A stretch of 44,555 bases of DNA from an uncultured Pseudomonadota bacterium (lineage in GTDB: Bacteria > Myxococcota_A > UBA796 > SXON01): the NCBI GenBank assembly GCA_903844155.1, contig CAIMSU010000293.1, forward strand, positions 1-44,555, in the 5' to 3' direction. The translations under genes were made by a program, and so were the position numbers. Positions 8,178 through 15,374 of the stretch are shown here, one piece after another. Positions within the stretch are counted from its first letter, which is position 1. Each line of letters begins with the position of its first letter. The notes under the pieces are model-generated. The model had not been told where the DNA came from, made no database searches, and saw only the letters and a program-made list of their open reading frames with translations.

Positions 8178-8843
8178 ATGCACATCCTCGCCCTCTACGC
8201 CCTCTCCTCCCTCACCGGCTGCCGCTCGCACCACACCTCCGACTCGGCCGACACCAGCACCGGCGACACGGACACGGACACGGACTCCGACACGGACACC
8301 GACTCCGACACCGACACCGACACCAACAGCGACTCCGGCCACGGCGACACCGGCCGCGACACGGACACCGACAGCGGGCACGGCGACACGGGCCACGGCG
8401 ACTCGGGGCACGGCGACACCGGCAGCGACTCCGGACACAGCGACTCCGGCGGCGGCGACACCAGCACCACGGGCTGCACCGACCGCGACCTGACCTGGTC
8501 CGCCGAAGTGCGGAACTCGGCCGGCACCGTCGGCACGGTCTGGGCCCGCACGGACGACCTCTCCATCTACGGCATCGTGTCCAACACCTGCGCCTCGGAC
8601 GTCACTTTTCGGACGCGCTGCAGCAACACGATGTTGAGCTCGATCACCATCACGACCTCGTCGGGCATGGGCGAGGGCGTGGCGATGTCCTGCGACGGCA
8701 CAGCCACGGTGCGTACCGTGACGGCCGGCGGGTCGCTGGAGGAGGGCGTCGACATCGGCCGACAGGGCCTCGGCGACTACAGCTACGTCGTCACGTTCGA
8801 CGACCGCGGCGCGACCGCAAGCGGGGCGTTCAGCGTGGAGTAG
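8178..8843 (+). CDS. lipoprotein with Asp/Thr/Ser/His-Gly-rich linker
   Basis: 221 aa. ATG 8178 gives a short signal peptide ending in the lipobox LTGC (Cys15), so it should be a lipoprotein of the inner or outer membrane. Residues about 20-105 are low-complexity DTDTDS and GHGDTG/GHGDSG repeats, an extended acidic stalk. The remaining 115 residues (from CTDRDLTWSAEV) look like a single compact beta-rich domain that I cannot assign. The codon pattern of the stalk is a degenerate 6-bp microsatellite. A 14-nt match to the intergenic hairpin family lies within the gene at 8598-8611 (encoding DVTFR). Secretion and surface display are clear. Function is unknown. Confidence 0.8.
   Translation: MHILALYALSSLTGCRSHHTSDSADTSTGDTDTDTDSDTDTDSDTDTDTNSDSGHGDTGRDTDTDSGHGDTGHGDSGHGDTGSDSGHSDSGGGDTSTTGCTDRDLTWSAEVRNSAGTVGTVWARTDDLSIYGIVSNTCASDVTFRTRCSNTMLSSITITTSSGMGEGVAMSCDGTATVRTVTAGGSLEEGVDIGRQGLGDYSYVVTFDDRGATASGAFSVE
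8598..8611 (+). repeat. half-copy of the intergenic hairpin element inside a coding sequence
   Basis: GACGTCACTTTTCG matches exactly the right half of the elements at 8002-8032 and 15266-15340. It lies in frame within the DTD-repeat lipoprotein gene. Confidence 0.5.
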
Positions 8844-8865
8844 GGAATCCAGATAAGCTGCGGGG

Positions 8866-11097
8866 ATGCGACACAGTCCCGCCGTCATCCTGCTCCTGAG
8901 CCTCTCCGCCTGCACTGGCCACTCCGTCTCGGGCGACTCCGCCTCGGACGACACCGGCACGCCCGCGGCCGCCGTGTGGGATGATGGCGCCGCTGCCGTG
9001 GCGTGCACGCCCGGCGGCACCGCGCCGCTGCTTGACTCCGCGATGGAGAACGCCGGCATCGCCCGGACCGATTTCGGCTTCACGGACGCCCAGTGGAGCG
9101 CGTGGGGCGACGCCGTCCTCAACAAGTACGTGTTCTCCTGGTACACCACGGTCCACCACGACATGGAGCAGGTCCCCTGCTTTGCCGGGCAGATGCAGGC
9201 GGACGTCGACACGGCGATGGCCGCGAAGCACCCCGTCTCCTCCGCCATTGTCGCCTACGGTTCGCACCTGGACGTCACCTTCAGCGGCGACCCGCCCCAG
9301 AAGGGCATCGCGCTGGCCGACGCGCTCCTCAAGCTCCCCTCACCCGTCGAGGACCCGACCTCGTCGGCCGACACCCTGACAAGCATGGACCCCGATCTGA
9401 CCAACGCGATCGCGCCAATCATCTCGGCGATCGCGGACGCCATCGCCGTGCGCGCGACCATCGACGCAGAGGTCACCGCACAGGACTCCAAGCTCCCAAA
9501 ACACCTCTACAATTACGGCTCCGGCATGGTCCTGCAGGCGCCGTCCATCTCGCCCGACTACACGAGCACCGCCGAGATGAAGTGGTTCAGCAAGTGGTTC
9601 AAGTCCGACACCGGCCCACGTCAGGCCTTCGCGATCGCCGCGCGCGCCATCGCCTTCGCGGTCGAGGACGCTGACCTGAAGCGCTTCGCAGATTCCAGGG
9701 GCGTGAGCGCGGAGTGGACCTTCCACACCGCCGCCGGCGCCGTCCGCATCTCGCCTTCTACGGACGACACCCACGATGACAGCGATGGCGACACGCTCCT
9801 GCAGATCGATCTCGGCGGCAACGACACCTGGAACAGCAGCTCCGGGGCGACGAACAGCTTCTACAACCCCGTGTCCATCGCCATCGACCTCGCGGGCAAC
9901 GATGTCTATGGCTACGACGCCGTCGGCAGCGCGCAGGACCCGGCCGGGGCGCTGCCTTCGGACGCGGACGGGCGACAAAAGGTCAGCGGGTACTACATCT
10001 CTGCCTCAGAGAATGCGCGGCAGGGATCGGGTCGACTTGGGATTGGCATGCTGTTCGACCTGGGTGGCGGCAATGACACCTACACGTCGCTGCGCATGAG
10101 TCAGGGCTACGGGTCGTTCGGGGTTGGCGTGCTCTACGACGATGCTGGCGACGACGTCTACTCGGGAGAGGCTGGCGTACAAGGCGCGTCTGTCTTTGGG
10201 ATCGGGCTCCTGTTGGACGGCGGCGGGAATGACACCTACAACGCCTGGGCGTTCTCGCAGGGGTTCGGCTACTCCACCGGCGGTGGCCTGCTCGCGGATG
10301 AGGGCGCTGGCAACGACGTCTACTGGTCGGACCCGGGCAACAACTATGGCGGTTTGACCCTGTATGCGTCGCCGCAGCTCCCCAACGGCGAGGGCAACTC
10401 CTCGTTCACGCAAGGCGCAGGGTTTGGGTTGCGCGACGACAACGACCAGGTCTACATGGCCGGCGGGCTTGGGATGCTGCGGGATGGTGGCGGGGACGAC
10501 GTGTACACCGCCGGCGTGTTCGCCGAGGGCAGCGGATACTGGGAGGGAACCGGCCTTTTGGCGGACGCCTCCGGCAACGACACCTACGACATGCTGTACT
10601 ACGGCGAGGGTGGCGCCGCACACTTTGCGCTCGGCATCCTGGTGGACGGCGCCGGGGACGACCAGCACGGCACGCTGTTCACGCCCGACTACATGATGCT
10701 CGGCGCCGGCCACGACTACTCCGTTGGCGTGATGATCGACGAGTCCGGGAACGACACCGTTGTCGTCCCAGGGCTGGCGTTGGGTGCCAGCAATTGCCAG
10801 GGCCGTGGCGTGTACGTCGACAACGGCGGGTCCGACACGTACACAGTCGTCTCAACCTACTCCACCGGCCTCGGCAACCACTCGGGCGAGTGCGAGGTGC
10901 GCGAGAACGACGCGGATTCGAACGGCATCTTCATCGACGGCGGCGGGGATGCCGACGACTATCAGTGGCCTGCGGACGACACCGTGCGCCTGCCCGTCGA
11001 CAACTCAAGCTTCGGGTATGACTGGGACCAGACGCCCGATGAGCACGGCGGGGCGGTGGACGGCGATGGGGAGACGGGGTTTCACGCGGCTTATTGA
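8866..11097 (+). CDS. lipoprotein with about eleven GND-Y (Gly/Asp-rich) repeats
   Basis: 743 aa. The signal peptide ends in lipobox LSAC (Cys16), followed by a short Ser/Asp linker. Residues about 30-300 form a helical/mixed domain without a known family. From about 310 to 690 there are about eleven repeats of 26-40 residues of the form G-x-G-x-L-x-D-x-x-G-N-D-x-Y followed by a QG-x-G turn, with variants NDTW, NDVY, DDVY and SDTY. The pattern resembles Ca2+-binding beta-solenoid repeats such as RTX (GGxGxDxLx) but is not identical, because Tyr replaces the usual aliphatic residue. It is likely a surface-anchored, calcium-stabilised solenoid. The gene is 22 bp downstream of the previous lipoprotein gene and probably co-transcribed. 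Confidence 0.78.
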   Translation: MRHSPAVILLLSLSACTGHSVSGDSASDDTGTPAAAVWDDGAAAVACTPGGTAPLLDSAMENAGIARTDFGFTDAQWSAWGDAVLNKYVFSWYTTVHHDMEQVPCFAGQMQADVDTAMAAKHPVSSAIVAYGSHLDVTFSGDPPQKGIALADALLKLPSPVEDPTSSADTLTSMDPDLTNAIAPIISAIADAIAVRATIDAEVTAQDSKLPKHLYNYGSGMVLQAPSISPDYTSTAEMKWFSKWFKSDTGPRQAFAIAARAIAFAVEDADLKRFADSRGVSAEWTFHTAAGAVRISPSTDDTHDDSDGDTLLQIDLGGNDTWNSSSGATNSFYNPVSIAIDLAGNDVYGYDAVGSAQDPAGALPSDADGRQKVSGYYISASENARQGSGRLGIGMLFDLGGGNDTYTSLRMSQGYGSFGVGVLYDDAGDDVYSGEAGVQGASVFGIGLLLDGGGNDTYNAWAFSQGFGYSTGGGLLADEGAGNDVYWSDPGNNYGGLTLYASPQLPNGEGNSSFTQGAGFGLRDDNDQVYMAGGLGMLRDGGGDDVYTAGVFAEGSGYWEGTGLLADASGNDTYDMLYYGEGGAAHFALGILVDGAGDDQHGTLFTPDYMMLGAGHDYSVGVMIDESGNDTVVVPGLALGASNCQGRGVYVDNGGSDTYTVVSTYSTGLGNHSGECEVRENDADSNGIFIDGGGDADDYQWPADDTVRLPVDNSSFGYDWDQTPDEHGGAVDGDGETGFHAAY

Positions 11098-11103
11098 CGG
11101 GGC

Positions 11104-12519
11104 CTACGGCTCCCCCGTGTACAAGTTGCTCGTCCACATGAATTGACCCGGGAACGACGTGACCCCGCCGAAAACCGGCGTTGCCGCCCAAACGACGTCG
11201 CCCGCGGGCGTGACCTCCTCAAGCTTGAGCAGGGCGCCGTAGTTGATGTAGGTGTCGCCGTTTGGGAGCCGGTCGGCCTGGCCAAGCGCGACGGCCTTCT
11301 CGGCAAAGCCGTGGCGCCAGATCTCGCGCGGGGTGCCGTCCGCCAGCGAATATTCGATCGCGCCGGAGCCCGTGGTGTCCGTCATGAACATGAGCAGGTT
11401 GCCGTTGTCGAGGCGGTTCGCGCCGTGCTGGTAGTCGAACACGGGGTCCGCGACGATGCCGTCCAGGCCGTAGACGTCGATGACGGACATGTCGCCGCGG
11501 TCGATGTCGATCAAGTCTGCGGCGTTGGCGAGGGAGAGCAGGTAGTGGCCGTAGGTCTGGTCCTCGCGGTCGTCGTAGCGGACGAGGTTTCCCTGCGTCC
11601 AGTCGTAGCCCGGGTAGGGGTCGGTCGGGCTCATGTGGGCGTTGAAGGTCGGGGTGATCCAGTCCCAGACAGAGAAGACCGTGTTGTTCGTGCCGTCTGC
11701 CGTCACTTCGGCCAGATCGTCGCCGGTCCACAGGTCGGTGGAGCCGGTGCTGGGGTCGGTGTACGAGCGGGTGTCGACAAGCTGGTAGGTGATCGTGCGG
11801 TCCGGCAGCTCGGTGAACATGTGGTGCGCGCCGGGCGTGGCCCAGGTCTGGAGCGTGTCGCCCGCGAGCGAGATCTCCTCGACCTTGGCGTCCGGGCCGC
11901 CAAACCCGCCGGGCCCGAAGTTGTTGTAGACGATCCCGCGCCCGTCGCGCGCGTAGTGAAGGTCCAGCGACGTGCCCGGACTGTCGCCCTTGGCGTACCA
12001 CACGATCGTGCCGTCCCGGCGCATCGCGATGAGCTGCGGCGTGCTGCCCCCGAACTGGTAGAACCCGCCGATGATGTAGGGCTGGCCGTTGCCCGGATCC
12101 GCCGCCTCCCCCGGAGCCTGCGTGGCGAGGGTGTTCGTGGTGACGTCAAAGGTGGTCAGGTCGCCGGGCAGCGGGCCGGTCTTCGTGCTGCCGGTGCACT
12201 CGAGCGTGCCGTCGGCGGTCTCGGTGACGGCGTGCCAGTAGATCTCGGTGGAAGGCGCATTTCCGACGAGGTCCATGTGAACAGGGTCGCCGTCGGCGCC
12301 CGCTTGGAGCGTGGGGGTGGTCTGCCCATAGGCGGTCGACTCGCCGAACTCGGCCCACGACGTTCCGGGCGCGTTCGGGGTCCAGTCGAGGCCGATGACG
12401 AGGGAGATGTTGGTGTTCAAGGCCGCGGTGCACTGCAGGGCGTTCGGGTCGGGCAGGCGCTGGCAGGCGCTGAGACAAACCGGGAGAGCAAGGCCGAGGA
12501 TGAGGGCAACGCGGGGCAT
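11104..12519 (-). CDS. arylsulfotransferase (ASST)-like lipoprotein
   Basis: 471 aa, signal peptide with lipobox LSAC (Cys19). Residues about 30-130 form a fibronectin-like beta domain (TSWAEFGESTAYGQTTPT). The rest is a beta-propeller with the hallmarks of the ASST family: HHMFTELPDRTITY, then DYQHGANRLDNGNLLMFMTD, where family members have the QH...LpNGN...LFDN motif. Classical AssT transfers sulfate between phenols through a histidine intermediate in the periplasm. This lipoprotein form may instead bind a ligand or modify an envelope compound. The start is 2 nt downstream of the stop of a paralogous gene (12522-13841), so the pair is an operon and probably an old tandem duplication. Confidence 0.82.
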   Translation of the reverse strand: MPRVALILGLALPVCLSACQRLPDPNALQCTAALNTNISLVIGLDWTPNAPGTSWAEFGESTAYGQTTPTLQAGADGDPVHMDLVGNAPSTEIYWHAVTETADGTLECTGSTKTGPLPGDLTTFDVTTNTLATQAPGEAADPGNGQPYIIGGFYQFGGSTPQLIAMRRDGTIVWYAKGDSPGTSLDLHYARDGRGIVYNNFGPGGFGGPDAKVEEISLAGDTLQTWATPGAHHMFTELPDRTITYQLVDTRSYTDPSTGSTDLWTGDDLAEVTADGTNNTVFSVWDWITPTFNAHMSPTDPYPGYDWTQGNLVRYDDREDQTYGHYLLSLANAADLIDIDRGDMSVIDVYGLDGIVADPVFDYQHGANRLDNGNLLMFMTDTTGSGAIEYSLADGTPREIWRHGFAEKAVALGQADRLPNGDTYINYGALLKLEEVTPAGDVVWAATPVFGGVTSFPGQFMWTSNLYTGEP

Positions 12520-12521
12520 GG

Positions 12522-13841
12522 TCAGCCGCCTGGGTAGAAGGTGGGGACCATCGACACCTGACCGACGGTGAGGGAGTCGCCGACGACCAGCTCGCCGTCG
12601 ATCGTGTCGTCGGGCCCCAGGGCGACGATGCGACCGGCGAGGCCCCAGGCGCCGAGCGCGCTGCCATCGGGAAAGCGGTGCACGTCACCGAGGACCGGGG
12701 TCCAGGCGTTGTCCGGGAATTGCCAGGACCACGTGAGGGACGCCGTCCCTGCGGTCTGGTCCAGCGCGTACTCGGTCATCCGCGAGCCGTAGGTGAAGGA
12801 GCGGTTGTCGAACAGCCGGATGCCGTCGGGCGTGAGCTCCGGAGCGTGCTGCGGGCCGAATTCCTCGCCGGTCGCGAACGTGAAATTGCTGTCGGTCCCG
12901 CCGAGGATCCAGTCCATGGCCCCGGTGGCGCGGTCGATCTTGATCACCTGCTCGGTGAAGTAGAGCGAGATCACGTAGCTGTCATCGGACGGATCATAGA
13001 CGAGCCCGTTCGCGTGCGTCCAGTCCGCTGCGCCCGCGATCTGGCTCTCGTTCCAGCCGGCGTTCTCGACGACGTCGAGGTTCTGAAACGCGTCCCAGAC
13101 GACGCGCGTCGTGCCATCCGCCGCCACCTCCACCAGATCGTCGCCGGCCACGTTCACACCGTTGATGACCTGGTAGACGGTCTGGAAGGTGACCCAGCCG
13201 CCGTCCGGGCCCTCGATCACGTCGTGGTGGGCCTCCGGGACGGAGACCGAGGTGGTCGTCCCGTCGAAGTCCATGCTCACGATCGCGTTGGCCCCGCGAT
13301 CGTCGATGGAGTTGGTGACGAAGTAGACGCCGCCGCCGTCGGAGCGCAACCGCACGCTGGTCACGCCGGCGCCGGCCTGCCCGTACCACACGGGGGCGCC
13401 AGTGAGGTCCAGGATGACCACCGTGCTCTTGTCCGCCGGCAGGTTCACGGTGCTGGTGAGCAGGAACGGGCCGACGTTCGGATCGGTGACGGGTGTATCG
13501 GTGACAAAGCTCGGGACGCCGTTTGGGAGCCTGCCGGTGGTGATCGTCTGGTCGGCCGAGGTGGTCGCGCCGGACTGGACCGCGAAGTGGCAGACCGTCT
13601 CGGGCGGGATGCCGTAGAGCGTCGCCGAGTGGGTCGTGGTTGGGGTCGCCTCCAACGGCGTGACCGTGCCGTAGGTTGGGTCGACGCCGAACTGCACCTG
13701 GTCCGTGGTCGGATCCGCGGTGGTCCACGTCACGTGGATGACCGTGGTGATGGTCGGGTCGAGGGTGGCCACCACGCCCGGGTCGGCGCGGCAGGCGAGG
13801 AGCGCGACGATGGGGGTGAGGCGGAGGGCGAGGCGGGACAC
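12522..13841 (-). CDS. arylsulfotransferase (ASST)-like lipoprotein, paralogue
   Basis: 439 aa from GTG 13841, giving the signal peptide MSRLALRLTPIVALLAC with lipobox Cys17. An ATG at 13886 is an alternative, and longer readings run into the hairpin repeat at 13904-13948. It has an N-terminal fibronectin-like domain (VTWTTADPTTDQVQFG), then an ASST-type beta-propeller: EAHHDVIEGPDGGWVTF, WTHANGLVYDPSDDSYVIS and FGPQHAPELTPDGIRLFDN. Histidines equivalent to those of the ASST active-site region are present. It is the first gene of a two-gene operon with the paralogue at 11104-12519. Confidence 0.82.
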   Translation of the reverse strand: MSRLALRLTPIVALLACRADPGVVATLDPTITTVIHVTWTTADPTTDQVQFGVDPTYGTVTPLEATPTTTHSATLYGIPPETVCHFAVQSGATTSADQTITTGRLPNGVPSFVTDTPVTDPNVGPFLLTSTVNLPADKSTVVILDLTGAPVWYGQAGAGVTSVRLRSDGGGVYFVTNSIDDRGANAIVSMDFDGTTTSVSVPEAHHDVIEGPDGGWVTFQTVYQVINGVNVAGDDLVEVAADGTTRVVWDAFQNLDVVENAGWNESQIAGAADWTHANGLVYDPSDDSYVISLYFTEQVIKIDRATGAMDWILGGTDSNFTFATGEEFGPQHAPELTPDGIRLFDNRSFTYGSRMTEYALDQTAGTASLTWSWQFPDNAWTPVLGDVHRFPDGSALGAWGLAGRIVALGPDDTIDGELVVGDSLTVGQVSMVPTFYPGG

Positions 13842-13903
13842 GAGGGCGTTTATCAAGCGGCGGCGGGCTTGAGCGGCGTCCCACATGCAATCTGGATCGG
13901 CGA

Positions 13904-13948
13904 GGACGGCGTATGAAAACGGACGTCGTCCGTTTTCGTATGCCGTCC
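13904..13948. repeat. intergenic hairpin element, copy B (near-perfect)
   Basis: The arms 13904-13924 and 13928-13948 pair with two mismatches around the 3-nt loop GTC. The core is GAAAA-CG-GAC-GTC-GTC-CG-TTTTC, with the inner dinucleotides fully paired. It lies between the divergent ASST-like operon and the GH18 gene. Confidence 0.85.
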
Positions 13949-14041
13949 GGTGGGAGCGAGCCGCCCAGAGGATCCCGAAGGACCCGCGCCCAGCCTGGGC
14001 CTGCCACTTGCCCCGCCGACAGTCTCGGGTCACACTCGCAG

Positions 14042-15256
14042 ATGCTCACCTCACTCGCGCTCCTCGCCTGCACCTCGTTCCCCTGTGCCCCCGACGAATT
14101 GCTTGATAGCAAGGGGGTTTGTCACGCTTCGTCCACCACCGGCGGAGACACGGCCGTGGACACGGACCACAACGGCCTCGACAGCGGGACCGGCGACAGC
14201 GCCACGGACAGCGCCACGGACAGCGCCACTCACGACACCGGAACGCCCGACAGCGGCGGCGACACCGGCACCGCGACGACCGCAGACGACGGCTGGCCAG
14301 GCGTGTTCGCCGCGCCCTACGTGGACGCGACCGGCTACCCGACCGTGAAAGTCGGCGAGATCCCGGATGAAAACGGCGTGGACCACTACACGCTCGCGTT
14401 CATCGTGGCGACCTCTGCGACTGCCTGCGATGCCTCGTGGGGGAGCTACTACACCATCGAGGAGGGGCCGAGCGCCTGGGACTCCAGCGGCGAGTACACC
14501 CTCTACGATCAGGTCGCCGCGTTGCGCGCGCGAGGGGGCGACGTGATGGTCTCGTTCGGGGGTGCGGCCGGGACGCCGATCGAGGCGGCGTGCGGGTCGG
14601 TCGACGAGGTCGTCGCGCAATACCAGCGGGTCATCACTCAGCTTGACCTCACCCGGATCGATTTTGACATCGAGGGGTCGTGGGAGAGCGACTCGGCCTC
14701 GGTCGAGCGGCGCGGCCAGGCGATCGCGGCGTTGCAGGCCTGGGCTATGAGTGAGGGGCGACCACTGCACGTCTGGTACACGCTGCCGGTCCTCCCAAGC
14801 GGGTTGACGGCCGACTGCGTGGCCGTGGTGCAGAGCGCGGTCGACAACGGCGTGGAGCTGGACGGCGTGAACGTGATGACGATGGACTACGGCGACGGGA
14901 CCGCGCCGAGCCCCGACGGTCAGATGGGCACCTACGGCATCGACGCCATCGAGGCGCTGCATGGCCAGCTGGCGGCGATCTGGCCGACGCTCTCGGAGAG
15001 CGAGCTGTGGGCGCGTATCGGCACGACGCCGATGATCGGCCAGAACGACACGAGCAGCGAGGTTTTCGCCGTTTCGGACGCCGAGCAGACCCGAACCTTC
15101 GCCGATGACCACGGCGTTGGGATGATCGGCTACTGGTCAATCAACCGCGACCACCCGTGCGCCACGGACACCACCTGGGCGTCGAGCACCTGCAACGGGT
15201 CGACGAGCGTTGGAGACTGGGCGTATGCGGCGGTTTTCGCGGGGTATGGCGAGTAG
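14042..15256 (+). CDS. GH18 chitinase-like lipoprotein
   Basis: 404 aa from ATG 14042. The frame is open upstream to 13913 only because it reads through the hairpin repeat. A very short signal peptide, MLTSLALLAC, gives a lipobox at Cys10. Residues about 35-85 are a Ser/Ala/Thr/Asp-rich stalk with a 12-bp tandem repeat at DNA level (about 14198-14228). The catalytic domain shows the GH18 SxGG motif as MVSFGGAAGTP and the active-site motif as RIDFDIEGSW, with D207, D209 and catalytic E211. VNVMTMDYGDG supplies the conserved Met-Asp-Tyr strand, and GMIGYWSINRD the last strand with its Trp. It should cleave chitin or related beta-1,4-GlcNAc polymers outside the inner membrane. Length and fold are complete. 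Confidence 0.9.
   Translation: MLTSLALLACTSFPCAPDELLDSKGVCHASSTTGGDTAVDTDHNGLDSGTGDSATDSATDSATHDTGTPDSGGDTGTATTADDGWPGVFAAPYVDATGYPTVKVGEIPDENGVDHYTLAFIVATSATACDASWGSYYTIEEGPSAWDSSGEYTLYDQVAALRARGGDVMVSFGGAAGTPIEAACGSVDEVVAQYQRVITQLDLTRIDFDIEGSWESDSASVERRGQAIAALQAWAMSEGRPLHVWYTLPVLPSGLTADCVAVVQSAVDNGVELDGVNVMTMDYGDGTAPSPDGQMGTYGIDAIEALHGQLAAIWPTLSESELWARIGTTPMIGQNDTSSEVFAVSDAEQTRTFADDHGVGMIGYWSINRDHPCATDTTWASSTCNGSTSVGDWAYAAVFAGYGE
14198..14228 (+). repeat. 12-bp tandem repeat in the GH18 linker
   Basis: GACAGCGCCACG is repeated in tandem about 2.5 to 3 times and encodes the (ATDS)n part of the linker. Slippage here would lengthen or shorten the stalk in 4-residue steps. Confidence 0.6.
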
Positions 15257-15265
15257 CCCCCCAAA

Positions 15266-15340
15266 ATCCATCAAAACCGACGACGTCACTTTTCGTACAT
15301 CGTGGATGTGCGAAAAGTGACGTCGTCGGTTTTCATACAT
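15266..15340. repeat. 75-bp inverted pair of hairpin elements, copy C
   Basis: Two units of the element (15266-15301 and 15305-15340) face each other across a 3-nt GTG loop. The 36-nt arms are identical at 32 positions, with a 23-nt uninterrupted match. Each arm contains GACGACGTCACTTTTC. The paired, head-to-head arrangement is like the BIME arrangement of REP sequences. It lies between the GH18 stop and the PilT-fusion start, ending 34 bp before the latter. Confidence 0.88.
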
Positions 15341-15374
15341 GGGCGTGGCTACCGGAAGTTTGATAGCCGTGCCC

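Noticed and set aside
8262-8460. DTD/GHGDTG coding repeats as a CRISPR array
   Set aside because: No regular repeat-spacer spacing; the repeats are in frame and encode a lipoprotein linker.
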